DNA from: Chloroflexia bacterium
GTDB lineage: Bacteria > Chloroflexota > Chloroflexia > Thermomicrobiales > CFX8
NCBI GenBank assembly: GCA_030431755.1
Contig: JAUIIK010000008.1
Location: 1 to 63,762 of the forward strand
DNA: 63,762 nt
Direction of reading: 5' to 3'
Shown here in pieces: positions 8,366-14,830 of this stretch (position 1 is the first letter of the stretch; the number at the start of each line of letters is the position of its first letter). Under the pieces are notes generated by a model that was not told the origin of the DNA, searched no databases, and saw only the letters and a program-made list of their open reading frames with translations. The position numbers and the translations under genes are program-made.

Positions 8366-9884
8366 TGAACACAAGCGGGATGAGCTCGCGGGGGAAGAGG
8401 GCGCTGGTGATCTGCCAGCGCGGGGTGCGCTGGCCGGCGGGCCAGATGTTGACGCGCAGCTGGAGGGCGCGCAGGAGGTCGCGGCGCTGCTGCCAGTCCA
8501 TGCTGTCGAGCTGGGCGGCGACGGAGGCGCGCCAGGTATCGAGGCTGTCGAGGGCGGCGCGGCGCTGGGCGGTATCGGCCTGGCGGGTGGTGAGCTCGGC
8601 GCGCTCGGCCTCAAGGTCGCGCCAGCGCTGGCTGAGCTGCTCCAGCTGGGCGACGAGAATGGTGGTGGTGTCGGGGTCGTCGGTCTGGCCCAGGGTGCGG
8701 GCGAGGTTGGCGCGCTGCCGATCGAGGCCGGCCAGCTGCTGCGTCACGGCTACGAGGTCCCCGTCGTCGTCGGTGGTGGACTCGGCCAGGAGGGACGACA
8801 GGACACGTGGCTGCTCGATGAACCAGCGGACGCGCTCCCAGACGTCGGCGTCGAGGGCGCTGCGCTTGATCCCCATGCGGTGACCGCCGCCAACACAGAC
8901 ATACTGATTCGACTGATTGTTGACAACCAGGTTGCGGCCGCAGACGACGCAGCCGATGAATCCCGCACGCAGCAGCGAATCCTGCGGGCGCGGGTTGTTG
9001 CGGGTCGCTTCGCGGACGTTGGCGGCCAGGCGGCGGCGGGCGGCGCGGCCCTGGGCGGCCGAGACGAGGGCCGGCACGACACCGTCAGGGAGCTGAATAG
9101 GGTCGGGCGCGTCGGGGAGCATGCGCGTCTTCGGGCCCGAGCCGTTGCGGCGCTGGAGCGGGTGGCCCTGCCAGCGGAAGGCGAGGGCCTCGCCGGCGTA
9201 GGCCGGGTCGTGGAGGATCAGGCGCACGGTCGACGGACCCCAGGTGGGCCGGCCGGTGGGCGAGGGCACGTTGTCATCCATCAGGCCGCGGGCGATGGCG
9301 CGCAGGCTCGCGCCGGCGTTGAACTCGCGGTAGATGCGCCGGACGATAGGAGCCTCGGCCGCATTAACGGCCAGGGCGGTGTTGTCGTCACGCCAGAGGT
9401 AGCCGTACTTGGGCTTCGGGCCGGGGATGTACTTGCCTTGCTCGGCGCGGGCGCGGCGGCCGCGGTTGGTGCGCTCGGCGATCTTCTCGCGCTCGACCTC
9501 GGCCACGAAGGCCTTGGCGCTGAGAATGAAGCGGCCGACGGCGGAGTCCTCGAACTCTTCGGTGACGAGCTCCAGGCGCGCGCCGGCGTCGATGATCTCC
9601 TCGACGAGGATGGCGACGTGGGCCTGGTTGCGGCTGAGCCGATCGAGGGCGTAGCAGAGGACGACGTCGGGGCCGCTGGAAACGCTGGCCAGGACCTGGC
9701 GCAGCGCGGTCAGGCCGGGGCGCTCGCGGTACTGCGCGCCGGTGTAGGTGTCGCTATAGACGCCAGCGACGGCGTAGCCGTGCTCCTCGCAGTAGGCCAG
9801 GCAGGCGCGTTGCTGGGTGTCGAGCGAGGTGCCATCGAGCTCCTGCTGGTCGCTGGAGACACGGGTATAGATCAGGGCGTGCAT
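8289..9884 (-). CDS. int: Large serine recombinase (phage integrase), lysogen form
   Basis: Catalyses attP x attB integration. The N-terminal resolvase domain has ALIYTRVSSDQQ with the nucleophile at Ser10 and the DRLSR motif near residue 82; a recombinase domain follows, then a zinc ribbon (IGCVVCGRNL...YVCVGGG, about 310-335) and a coiled coil (about 385-455). Residues up to Thr507 are phage-encoded. The last 24 residues, ending PRRRSRSR, are read from host DNA beyond attL. In the circular phage the same frame would continue into the right end for 14 residues to a TAA at 53412-53414. Start ATG follows GAGGGAGCAACG. Confidence 0.97.
   Translation of the reverse strand: MHALIYTRVSSDQQELDGTSLDTQQRACLAYCEEHGYAVAGVYSDTYTGAQYRERPGLTALRQVLASVSSGPDVVLCYALDRLSRNQAHVAILVEEIIDAGARLELVTEEFEDSAVGRFILSAKAFVAEVEREKIAERTNRGRRARAEQGKYIPGPKPKYGYLWRDDNTALAVNAAEAPIVRRIYREFNAGASLRAIARGLMDDNVPSPTGRPTWGPSTVRLILHDPAYAGEALAFRWQGHPLQRRNGSGPKTRMLPDAPDPIQLPDGVVPALVSAAQGRAARRRLAANVREATRNNPRPQDSLLRAGFIGCVVCGRNLVVNNQSNQYVCVGGGHRMGIKRSALDADVWERVRWFIEQPRVLSSLLAESTTDDDGDLVAVTQQLAGLDRQRANLARTLGQTDDPDTTTILVAQLEQLSQRWRDLEAERAELTTRQADTAQRRAALDSLDTWRASVAAQLDSMDWQQRRDLLRALQLRVNIWPAGQRTPRWQITSALFPRELIPLVFTSSTSSARPSPGRAAAAPRRRSRSR
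8363..8374. other. attL junction
   Basis: Host permease sequence ...GATG joins phage sequence TGAACACAA at a shared ATG (8363-8365). The phage arm GTGAACACAA (8365-8374) is the reverse complement of the phage arm at attR. The only bases common to both junctions are ATG, as expected for a serine integrase with a very short crossover. Confidence 0.88.
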
Positions 9885-9940
9885 CGTTGCTCCCTCAGCG
9901 CGGGTCGAATCGTCTGTGGGGCGCTGTTGCGCTCAGGGGG

Positions 9941-10372
9941 TCAGGCGACGCAGGCGCGCGCCTCGTTGACGCCGTGGTCAGTGACGCCGCCGAAGTGCCC
10001 CCAGTCGGAGAACTCGCGCGCCAGCCCGTCGACGGCGAAGATCGGGCCGCTGTTGGGTGACAGGTTGCTCGATGCCCACACCGCGACCTCATGGCCGCCA
10101 TCGAGGCCGGGGCCCTGGAGGTCGGCGGCAATCATCCAGACATCTTCGTAGTCATCCGAGCGCACGGCCTGGCCGTTGCGGAGCGAGAGCCCCGGCTCCA
10201 GCCCGGCGGCGATAGCGTCGAGCTTGCCGGCCGAGACGGCGCGACAGGCGCTGGCGGCGCTGCTGTCGTCATCGCCGAAGTTGAGAAACACAACAACCGC
10301 GGCAATCGCCATGCAGCCCAGCACGGCTAGGCCGCCGGCGGCTGCCAGGGCCAGCCAGGCGCGGCGGCTCAT
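9941..10372 (-). CDS. Membrane-anchored prophage protein
   Basis: A 143-residue protein with an N-terminal hydrophobic helix (about residues 6-31, AWLALAAAGGLAVLGCMAIA) and an exported C-terminal domain with two cysteines. The 'VLGC' inside the helix is only a weak lipobox. Its ATG overlaps the repressor stop (ATGA), and it lies between repressor and integrase in a leftward lysogeny operon. That position fits a lysogenic-conversion or superinfection-exclusion role, but this is inference. Confidence 0.72.
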   Translation of the reverse strand: MSRRAWLALAAAGGLAVLGCMAIAAVVVFLNFGDDDSSAASACRAVSAGKLDAIAAGLEPGLSLRNGQAVRSDDYEDVWMIAADLQGPGLDGGHEVAVWASSNLSPNSGPIFAVDGLAREFSDWGHFGGVTDHGVNEARACVA

Positions 10373-10851
10373 GTGGCGCTGTCCTGGGTTGTCTTGCCGG
10401 CGGGCCGGCCCAGCTGGAGCGCCTCGATGACGATGCGTTGGGCGCCGGGCGCGAGGCCCTGGGCGCGCTGGACCCACTCGGCGATGAGCTCCGGGGTGAC
10501 AATGGTCGTCTCCTCGACGGTGATCTCGGGCGGCTCGACGGCGTAGCCGGCGGCCCTGAGCAGCTCGGCGACGGTCGTCCGCAGCGCCGCGGCAAGTGGG
10601 TTGAGGAGCTCGGCGGGCGGCACCGGGCTATCGGGGTTGCTGAGCTCGAGCCGGCTGATGGTGTGCTGCGAGCGGCCGAGCTGGCTGGCGAGCTCCCGCT
10701 GGGTGAGACCCAGCTCCTCGCGTTTGGCGCGCACGGCCGGGCCGAGACGGTTGGGGTAGCGGAGACCGGCTTCGGCGTGGATCGACGTCGGCTCGTTGGG
10801 CTCGTGCACCCGACCTTCTTTCGCGAGTTGCGCGTACAGCGTACCGTGCAT
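10369..10851 (-). CDS. XRE-family transcriptional repressor
   Basis: A Cro/CI-type helix-turn-helix (RAKREELGLTQRELASQLGR...ISRLE) with a C-terminal helical tail lacking a LexA-type protease dyad. It is the probable prophage repressor: it is divergent from the early rightward genes, across a promoter-operator region at 10873-10932. An in-frame ATG at 10887 would overlap that promoter, so ATG 10851 with GTGGAGAA upstream is preferred. The absence of a self-cleaving domain suggests induction by a route other than RecA-driven cleavage. Confidence 0.87.
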   Translation of the reverse strand: MHGTLYAQLAKEGRVHEPNEPTSIHAEAGLRYPNRLGPAVRAKREELGLTQRELASQLGRSQHTISRLELSNPDSPVPPAELLNPLAAALRTTVAELLRAAGYAVEPPEITVEETTIVTPELIAEWVQRAQGLAPGAQRIVIEALQLGRPAGKTTQDSAT

Positions 10852-10872
10852 GCGATTCTCCACTCTGGGTAC

Positions 10873-10901
10873 TTGACGGTCAAGCATTTATGCCGTATTC
10901 T
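10873..10901 (+). promoter_or_regulatory. Early rightward promoter (PR-like)
   Basis: TTGACG (10873-10878), 17-bp spacer, TATTCT (10896-10901), driving the early operon that starts at 10954. Operator-like palindromes lie just downstream, at the expected transcription start. Confidence 0.8.
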
Positions 10902-10932
10902 GGTACGCAGTACGCGCGAACTGCTTACGCGC
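10902..10932. promoter_or_regulatory. Operator pair at the early promoter
   Basis: GCGCGAACTGCTTACGCGC (10914-10932) is an imperfect palindrome centred near +15 of the PR-like promoter. It overlaps a second half-related site GGTACGCAGTACGCGC (10902-10917). The 19-bp site recurs near other prophage promoters (14641, 22197, 27630, 37635, 50122). Position suggests repression. Confidence 0.65.
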
Positions 10933-10953
10933 TGTAAGAGTAGGAGAGCGTCC

Positions 10954-11142
10954 ATGCCGGCGATGACCGCGAGCGGATTGATCAAGACCTCGGCCCAGCT
11001 GACGCCGGAACAGGCCGAGCAGCTGGCGGCGCTGGCAGAGCGGCGGGGTTGCTCGGTGGCGTTCCTGATCCGGGAGGCCATCGACACATGGCTCGCAACG
11101 CAGCGGGCCGCGAAGGGAGGGCGCGATGAGCGCGCTGGATAA
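10954..11142 (+). CDS. Small ribbon-helix-helix-type protein
   Basis: A 62-residue protein with LTPEQAEQLAALAERRGCSVAFLIREAIDTWL, the pattern of CopG/Arc ribbon-helix-helix DNA-binding proteins. First gene of the rightward early operon, with AGTAGGAGAG upstream of ATG 10954. By position and size it could be a Cro-like or early regulator. Confidence 0.7.
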   Translation: MPAMTASGLIKTSAQLTPEQAEQLAALAERRGCSVAFLIREAIDTWLATQRAAKGGRDERAG

Positions 11143-11395
11143 CGGCAGCCCGTGGCTGGCCAGTGATGTGACGGTGCCGGAGCCGGACGCCCACTGTGAG
11201 AGCTGCGGCGGGGCACTGTATGCCGGCTTCGACGAGTGGCAGAAGTTGCCGGCGCAGGATGGCGACGGCGAGACGACGTACACGATCTGCGCTGAGTGCG
11301 TCGAGGCGCAGCTGGAGGCCGGCCTCCAGCTGCTGGCCGAGGACCCCGCCTGGCAGCAGTTCGCCCGGCGCGTGGCCGAGACCCCAATCCCATGA
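11126..11395 (+). CDS. Small zinc-ribbon protein
   Basis: An 89-residue acidic protein with two CxxC pairs (HCESCGG and ICAEC) that probably bind one zinc. It overlaps the previous gene by 17 bp and has GGGAGGG before its ATG. Function unknown. The next 190 bp (11396-11585) hold no supported gene. Confidence 0.65.
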   Translation: MSALDNGSPWLASDVTVPEPDAHCESCGGALYAGFDEWQKLPAQDGDGETTYTICAECVEAQLEAGLQLLAEDPAWQQFARRVAETPIP

Positions 11396-11585
11396 TTCCC
11401 CAACATCCCGATCCCCTTCCCCGGCTGGTGGCGAGCTCACGCGAGCTGGCCGCCACGCCCGAGCGTGTGACGGAGCGGCGGACCCCTTCCCCCTGCCGAG
11501 CCGTTGCGCGCTCCGGCGTGGCTGTACGCCCAGCATAGGGCAGGGCGCGGCCGTGGAAATGCATTTGCAGAAAGGAGGCGGGCAA

Positions 11586-11915
11586 TTGCCGAGTGACGTG
11601 CTGCTGACCCAGCGGGCGGCCGACGAGGCGCTCGACGTCGAGCTGGCCTGCCGGCGGCTGATCGCGACGGTGCGGGCGGCGCTGGCTGACGGCGTCGTAA
11701 CGCCTGCGGAGGCGGCGGCGATGCTGGCGGAATCGAGCGCGGTGCTGACGGAAGCCGAGGAGGCGAAGCACTGGGCGGACGAGGCCCACAAGGTCGACGC
11801 GGCGCTCGACACGCTGCGCCGGGGCGGGGCGTTGAACCCGACGCCGCACAAGCGCGAGCGCTTTCGGGCGGCGAATCTGGACGTCGTCGAGGTGACCAAC
11901 GAAGTAGCCGTCTGA
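11586..11915 (+). CDS. Hypothetical early phage protein
   Basis: A 109-residue helical, Ala-rich protein. I start at TTG 11586 because a full Shine-Dalgarno AAAGGAGG lies 8 nt upstream; an open frame extends further but without a ribosome site. It contains a TPAEAAAML segment. Its stop codon lies in a perfect hairpin. Function unknown. Confidence 0.6.
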   Translation: MPSDVLLTQRAADEALDVELACRRLIATVRAALADGVVTPAEAAAMLAESSAVLTEAEEAKHWADEAHKVDAALDTLRRGGALNPTPHKRERFRAANLDVVEVTNEVAV

Positions 11916-11936
11916 GGAGCGCAATCCTCAGACGGC
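11907..11936. terminator. Perfect 12-bp hairpin over a stop codon
   Basis: GCCGTCTGAGGA (11907-11918), loop GCGCAA, TCCTCAGACGGC (11925-11936). The TGA of the upstream gene lies in the left arm. No T-tract follows, so it may be a terminator, a processing site or an RNA-stability element. Confidence 0.5.
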
Positions 11937-11938
11937 TG

Positions 11939-12301
11939 ATGTACCCGGACAGATTGGATACGACCCCAATGATAGCAAAGGAACGACCGCGAACGTACGA
12001 CGCCACAGCTGCGCTGGTCCAGCGCAGCTGTGGCGGTTGCCGCTTCTACCACGGCCTGTCGCAGCTGGCCGGCCAGGGGAAGTGCACGCATCCCCAGCGC
12101 CGCCGGCTGATGGACACGGTGCTGGTGCGGCGGCGCGAGCTGGCCTGCCGGGACCGGCATGACCGGGCACTGTGGGAGAGCTGCGCGCCGACCGAGCCGG
12201 TGACGCCGGCGCTGGACAGGGTGCTGCTGCACCTGCCGCCGCGGCTGTGCCGCTGGCCGAAGTTCCCGGTGGTGAACGAGTCAATCGAAGGGATTCAGTA
12301 A
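11939..12301 (+). CDS. Cysteine-rich hypothetical phage protein
   Basis: Up to 120 residues; ATG 11939 or the internal ATG 11969 could be the start, and neither has a strong ribosome site. It has CGGCRFYHG, GKCTHP, ACRDRH and SCAP, a spacing that could bind zinc or an Fe-S cluster. Codons in the middle form a perfect 35-nt inverted repeat (12001-12035). Function unknown. Confidence 0.55.
   Translation: MYPDRLDTTPMIAKERPRTYDATAALVQRSCGGCRFYHGLSQLAGQGKCTHPQRRRLMDTVLVRRRELACRDRHDRALWESCAPTEPVTPALDRVLLHLPPRLCRWPKFPVVNESIEGIQ
12001..12035. repeat. Perfect 17-bp inverted repeat with one-base centre
   Basis: CGCCACAGCTGCGCTGG (12001-12017), T, then its exact reverse complement (12019-12035). It can form a cruciform in DNA or a long hairpin in RNA and lies inside a coding frame. 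Confidence 0.85.
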
Positions 12302-12654
12302 TGGAGCTGGTCAGAAGCAACATCGTTGGCTACGCCGGCCGGCGGGCGGTGATTCACGAGGTGCTGGAGGAGACCCGCGAGGTGGTCGTGCTCTACCGCG
12401 AGCAGCTGCCGCCGGCGGAATGCCCGGACTGCAAGGGCCGGGGCGAGGTGCGGGTGGCGGTGCTGGGCTGTGTGAGCTGCGACCGCTGCGAGGGTCGTGG
12501 CGAGCTGCTGGCGCGGGAGGTGCTGCAGCGCGAGACGGTGTCGATCGACGAGCTGACGCGGCCGCCGGCTGAGGCTGAGCACCCGCTGGCGCGGGCGACC
12601 GGCAAGTTCCTGTCGAACCCGCAGGCCATCTTCGATGAGGAGGTGGCGTCGTGA
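12301..12654 (+). CDS. DnaJ-type zinc-finger small protein
   Basis: A 117-residue protein with CPDCKGRGEV and CDRCEGRGEL, i.e. two CxxCxGxG motifs as in DnaJ cysteine-rich domains, here without a J domain. It follows the previous gene with a stop/start overlap. Probable metal-binding early protein of unknown role. Confidence 0.65.
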   Translation: MELVRSNIVGYAGRRAVIHEVLEETREVVVLYREQLPPAECPDCKGRGEVRVAVLGCVSCDRCEGRGELLAREVLQRETVSIDELTRPPAEAEHPLARATGKFLSNPQAIFDEEVAS

Positions 12655-12875
12655 ACGCGCAGTCGAAGCGGGCGGGCGGCGGCTACACCGCGCCGGCGCA
12701 GGTTCACATCGAGGCGGGCTGGCCGTCCGGGATGACGCTCGACGCGAAGGTCGTCTTTCCGCCGGGCAAGGGGCCGGAGGACACGCTGGCGGTGTTCACG
12801 GCGCTGGAGCAGCTGGAGGCTGCGCTCGGCGAGGTCCAGCTGGTCAACAACGCGGAGCGGCAGGTGACGGCATGA
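12651..12875 (+). CDS. Hypothetical small phage protein
   Basis: A 74-residue protein starting at GTG 12651, overlapping the preceding stop by 4 bp (translational coupling). A beta-rich middle (VHIEAGWPSGMTLDAKVVFP) is followed by a helix. Function unknown. Confidence 0.6.
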   Translation: MNAQSKRAGGGYTAPAQVHIEAGWPSGMTLDAKVVFPPGKGPEDTLAVFTALEQLEAALGEVQLVNNAERQVTA

Positions 12876-13003
12876 GCGACCGCAAGGAGCCACGGGTGGG
12901 GGAGTGGGTTGAGCTGGCGCTGCAAGGGCTGGCGTTCTGCATCATCGTGATTCTGCTGGTGGGGATCTTCGCGATGCTGACGCCGCCGCCGGCCGCGCCA
13001 TGA
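12872..13003 (+). CDS. Small single-pass membrane protein
   Basis: 43 residues with one strong hydrophobic helix (LAFCIIVILLVGIFAML, about 20-37). Start ATG 12872 overlaps the preceding stop. Function unknown. Confidence 0.6.
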   Translation: MSDRKEPRVGEWVELALQGLAFCIIVILLVGIFAMLTPPPAAP

Positions 13004-13182
13004 ACGTCATGCGGCACACTATCGGACGCGGGCTGCACTGGCTGGCCTGGTGGCTGTCACGCTTCGCCTTCTGGGTCGAGGTCTGGCGCTGCGAGGAGTG
13101 CGGCCAGTACAGCCGCGACCCCATCCCCTACGACAGTTTTGAACACACCTGCCCGAACTGCGGGAAGGAAGCGAGTGTATGA
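13000..13182 (+). CDS. Small zinc-ribbon protein
   Basis: 60 residues. The aromatic-rich amphipathic N-terminus (LHWLAWWLSRFAFWVEVW) may associate with membranes and is followed by a zinc ribbon CEECGQYS...CPNCGKE. Coupled start with the previous gene (ATGA). Confidence 0.62.
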   Translation: MNVMRHTIGRGLHWLAWWLSRFAFWVEVWRCEECGQYSRDPIPYDSFEHTCPNCGKEASV

Positions 13183-13871
13183 GCAGCGACGAACAGAAGT
13201 TCAACCCGAACAAACACATGCGGGTCTTCGAGCGCCGGCAGCGGCAGCGGGACGGCAGCTACAAGACGGTGAAGATCGACTATCTGGACGTGAAGTGGCG
13301 CATCGTCTGGTTCCGCGAGGAGCACCCGGAGGGCTCGATCGAGACGCTGCTGAAGTCGACGCCGGGCGAGCCGCCGGCGGTGATGCAGGCGACGGTGCGC
13401 TACGTCGACCAGTACGACGACCAGGGCAAGCCGCTCTGGGTGACGGTGACCGGCTGGGGGCAGTGCGACCAGGATGACTGGAGCGACTGGCTGGAGAAGG
13501 CCGAGACGCGCGCCATCGGCCGGGCGCTGGCACTGGCCGGCTACGGGACACAATTCTGCGAGGACTTCGAGGAGGTCATTGCAGACGGCCCGGTCGACCA
13601 GGGCGAGCGGCGGCAACCCCAGCAGCGCAACGGCGGGAGTCCGGCACGCCGCTCCGGGGGCGAGACCGGCGAGTTGATGACCGCCAACCAGCAGAAGTAC
13701 ATCTTTTCGCTGGCACGCGAGGCGGGGCTGCCGAACGACGAGCTGGACGAGATCGTGCACGCGCGCTTCGGGCATGGCATGAGCGAGGTGCTCAAGAGTG
13801 AGGCCAGCGCGCTGATCGGCTCGCTGCAGGAGCTGCGGGATGAGCGGCAGCTGGCAGGAGCTGCGGGATGA
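13179..13871 (+). CDS. Phage recombination protein, single-strand-annealing type (candidate)
   Basis: A 230-residue protein. The N-terminal region has YLDVKWRIVWFREEHPEG and DWLEKAETRAIGRALALAG, a pattern I associate with phage proteins annotated as Rad52/Erf-like or ssDNA-binding. A Gln/Arg/Gly-rich linker (about 145-165) is followed by a helical domain (ELMTANQQKYIFSLAREAGL). It probably acts in phage replication or recombination. Assignment to a named annealase family needs profile comparison. Confidence 0.6.
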   Translation: MSSDEQKFNPNKHMRVFERRQRQRDGSYKTVKIDYLDVKWRIVWFREEHPEGSIETLLKSTPGEPPAVMQATVRYVDQYDDQGKPLWVTVTGWGQCDQDDWSDWLEKAETRAIGRALALAGYGTQFCEDFEEVIADGPVDQGERRQPQQRNGGSPARRSGGETGELMTANQQKYIFSLAREAGLPNDELDEIVHARFGHGMSEVLKSEASALIGSLQELRDERQLAGAAG

Positions 13872-14161
13872 TGAACCCACTGAAGAGCGCGTTGTTCTAC
13901 CGGAAGATGGACGAGGCGGGGATCTCGCAGGAGAAGCTGCTGGAGACGATGCGGCGGGTGCTGGGCGAGGTGAACGAGGACCCGGCCGACTACATCCTGG
14001 TCGCGCCGATCCTGGTCGTCCACAAGGACTTCAAGGAGCACCCGCTGAGCGCGCACGGTTTGCTGGTGGAGTTCGGACAGAACGTCTACTTCATGTCGAA
14101 GGCGCGGCTGATCGACGCGGTAGCGGCCGTCAAGGACGAGCCGCTGATTGTGAAGAACTGA
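13868..14161 (+). CDS. Hypothetical phage protein
   Basis: A 97-residue soluble protein, coupled start (ATGATG overlapping the upstream TGA). Segment YILVAPILVVHKDFKEHPLS is probably a beta core. I do not recognise the family. Confidence 0.58.
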   Translation: MMNPLKSALFYRKMDEAGISQEKLLETMRRVLGEVNEDPADYILVAPILVVHKDFKEHPLSAHGLLVEFGQNVYFMSKARLIDAVAAVKDEPLIVKN

Positions 14162-14173
14162 GAGGAGCGACGG

Positions 14174-14611
14174 ATGACGGAGACGGCGACGATGGAGGCG
14201 CAGGAGCCGCAGGCGATCAATGCGCTGCCGGAGGAGATCGTGCTCGATCCCGGCCGGGCGGCGGAACGCGCCTGGCGGACCGAGGCGGCGGCGCTCTACG
14301 ACACGCTGGAGCACGAGCAGCGGCTGGCCTGGGCCTGCGACTGCATCGAGCACGCGCCGGAGTATGACGGCGCGCTTGATGTCGTTGGGCGGGTCCGAGG
14401 CGGCACATCACAGGGTATTCGGTGGCCGTCCCAGGACGCGACAAAGACAGGGATCGTGCAGTGTCTGCGGGACCTGAGCGACCGTTCGGGGCTGCTCCTG
14501 CGGCCGGGGGTCGGGGTGGCCAGCTGGTGCCAGGTGTTGACGGCGCGGACGGGCGCCGTCGAGGCCGAGCGGGCCTGGCAGCTGGAGCGGCTGCGGGAGC
14601 TGGCCGGGTGA
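14174..14611 (+). CDS. Hypothetical phage protein
   Basis: A 145-residue acidic, helix-rich protein with AGAGGAGCG upstream of ATG 14174. No recognisable motif. It closes the first early operon; the next 219 bp hold an operator, a promoter and a long hairpin leader. Confidence 0.55.
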   Translation: MTETATMEAQEPQAINALPEEIVLDPGRAAERAWRTEAAALYDTLEHEQRLAWACDCIEHAPEYDGALDVVGRVRGGTSQGIRWPSQDATKTGIVQCLRDLSDRSGLLLRPGVGVASWCQVLTARTGAVEAERAWQLERLRELAG

Positions 14612-14640
14612 GTGTTGTTGTGGCCAGAAATATGCAGGTC

Positions 14641-14671
14641 GCGCGAACCGTCTACGCGCAGGCTGTATACT
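14641..14671 (+). promoter_or_regulatory. Operator and promoter before the replication operon
   Basis: GCGCGAACCGTCTACGCGC (14641-14659) matches the early operator at 16 of 19 positions. Six bases later is TATACT (14666-14671), a good -10 preceded by TG. There is no good -35; the operator covers that position, so binding should block or replace normal -35 contact. Confidence 0.6.
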
Positions 14672-14735
14672 GGCCGTGTGTCGCTCGCGAGGGCGGCATC
14701 GGCGCTGTGGCGGGCGTCGTGAGAAGCGATTAGAG

Positions 14736-14807
14736 GGCCGACGAGGGCCGTTGCCACGGGTGTGTCTCTAGTCCACCCACCGCCACGGCAAACGGTCCTC
14801 GTCGGCC
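14736..14807 (+). ncRNA. Long hairpin leader before the replication initiator
   Basis: GGCCGACGAGGGCCGTTGCC (14736-14755) pairs over about 20 bp, with one bulge, with sequence at 14787-14807. An inner GGGTG/CACCC stem lies in the loop. It ends 23 nt before the GTG start of the initiator gene. It could be an attenuator, a translational control element or a counter-transcript target. Confidence 0.6.
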
Positions 14808-14830
14808 ATTCCTGTATCGGGGTGTAGCCA

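Noticed and set aside
10269-11924. 551-residue minus-strand open frame across the early control region
   Set aside because: It spans the divergent promoter region and several supported genes, and its sequence is Ser/Arg/Pro low complexity.
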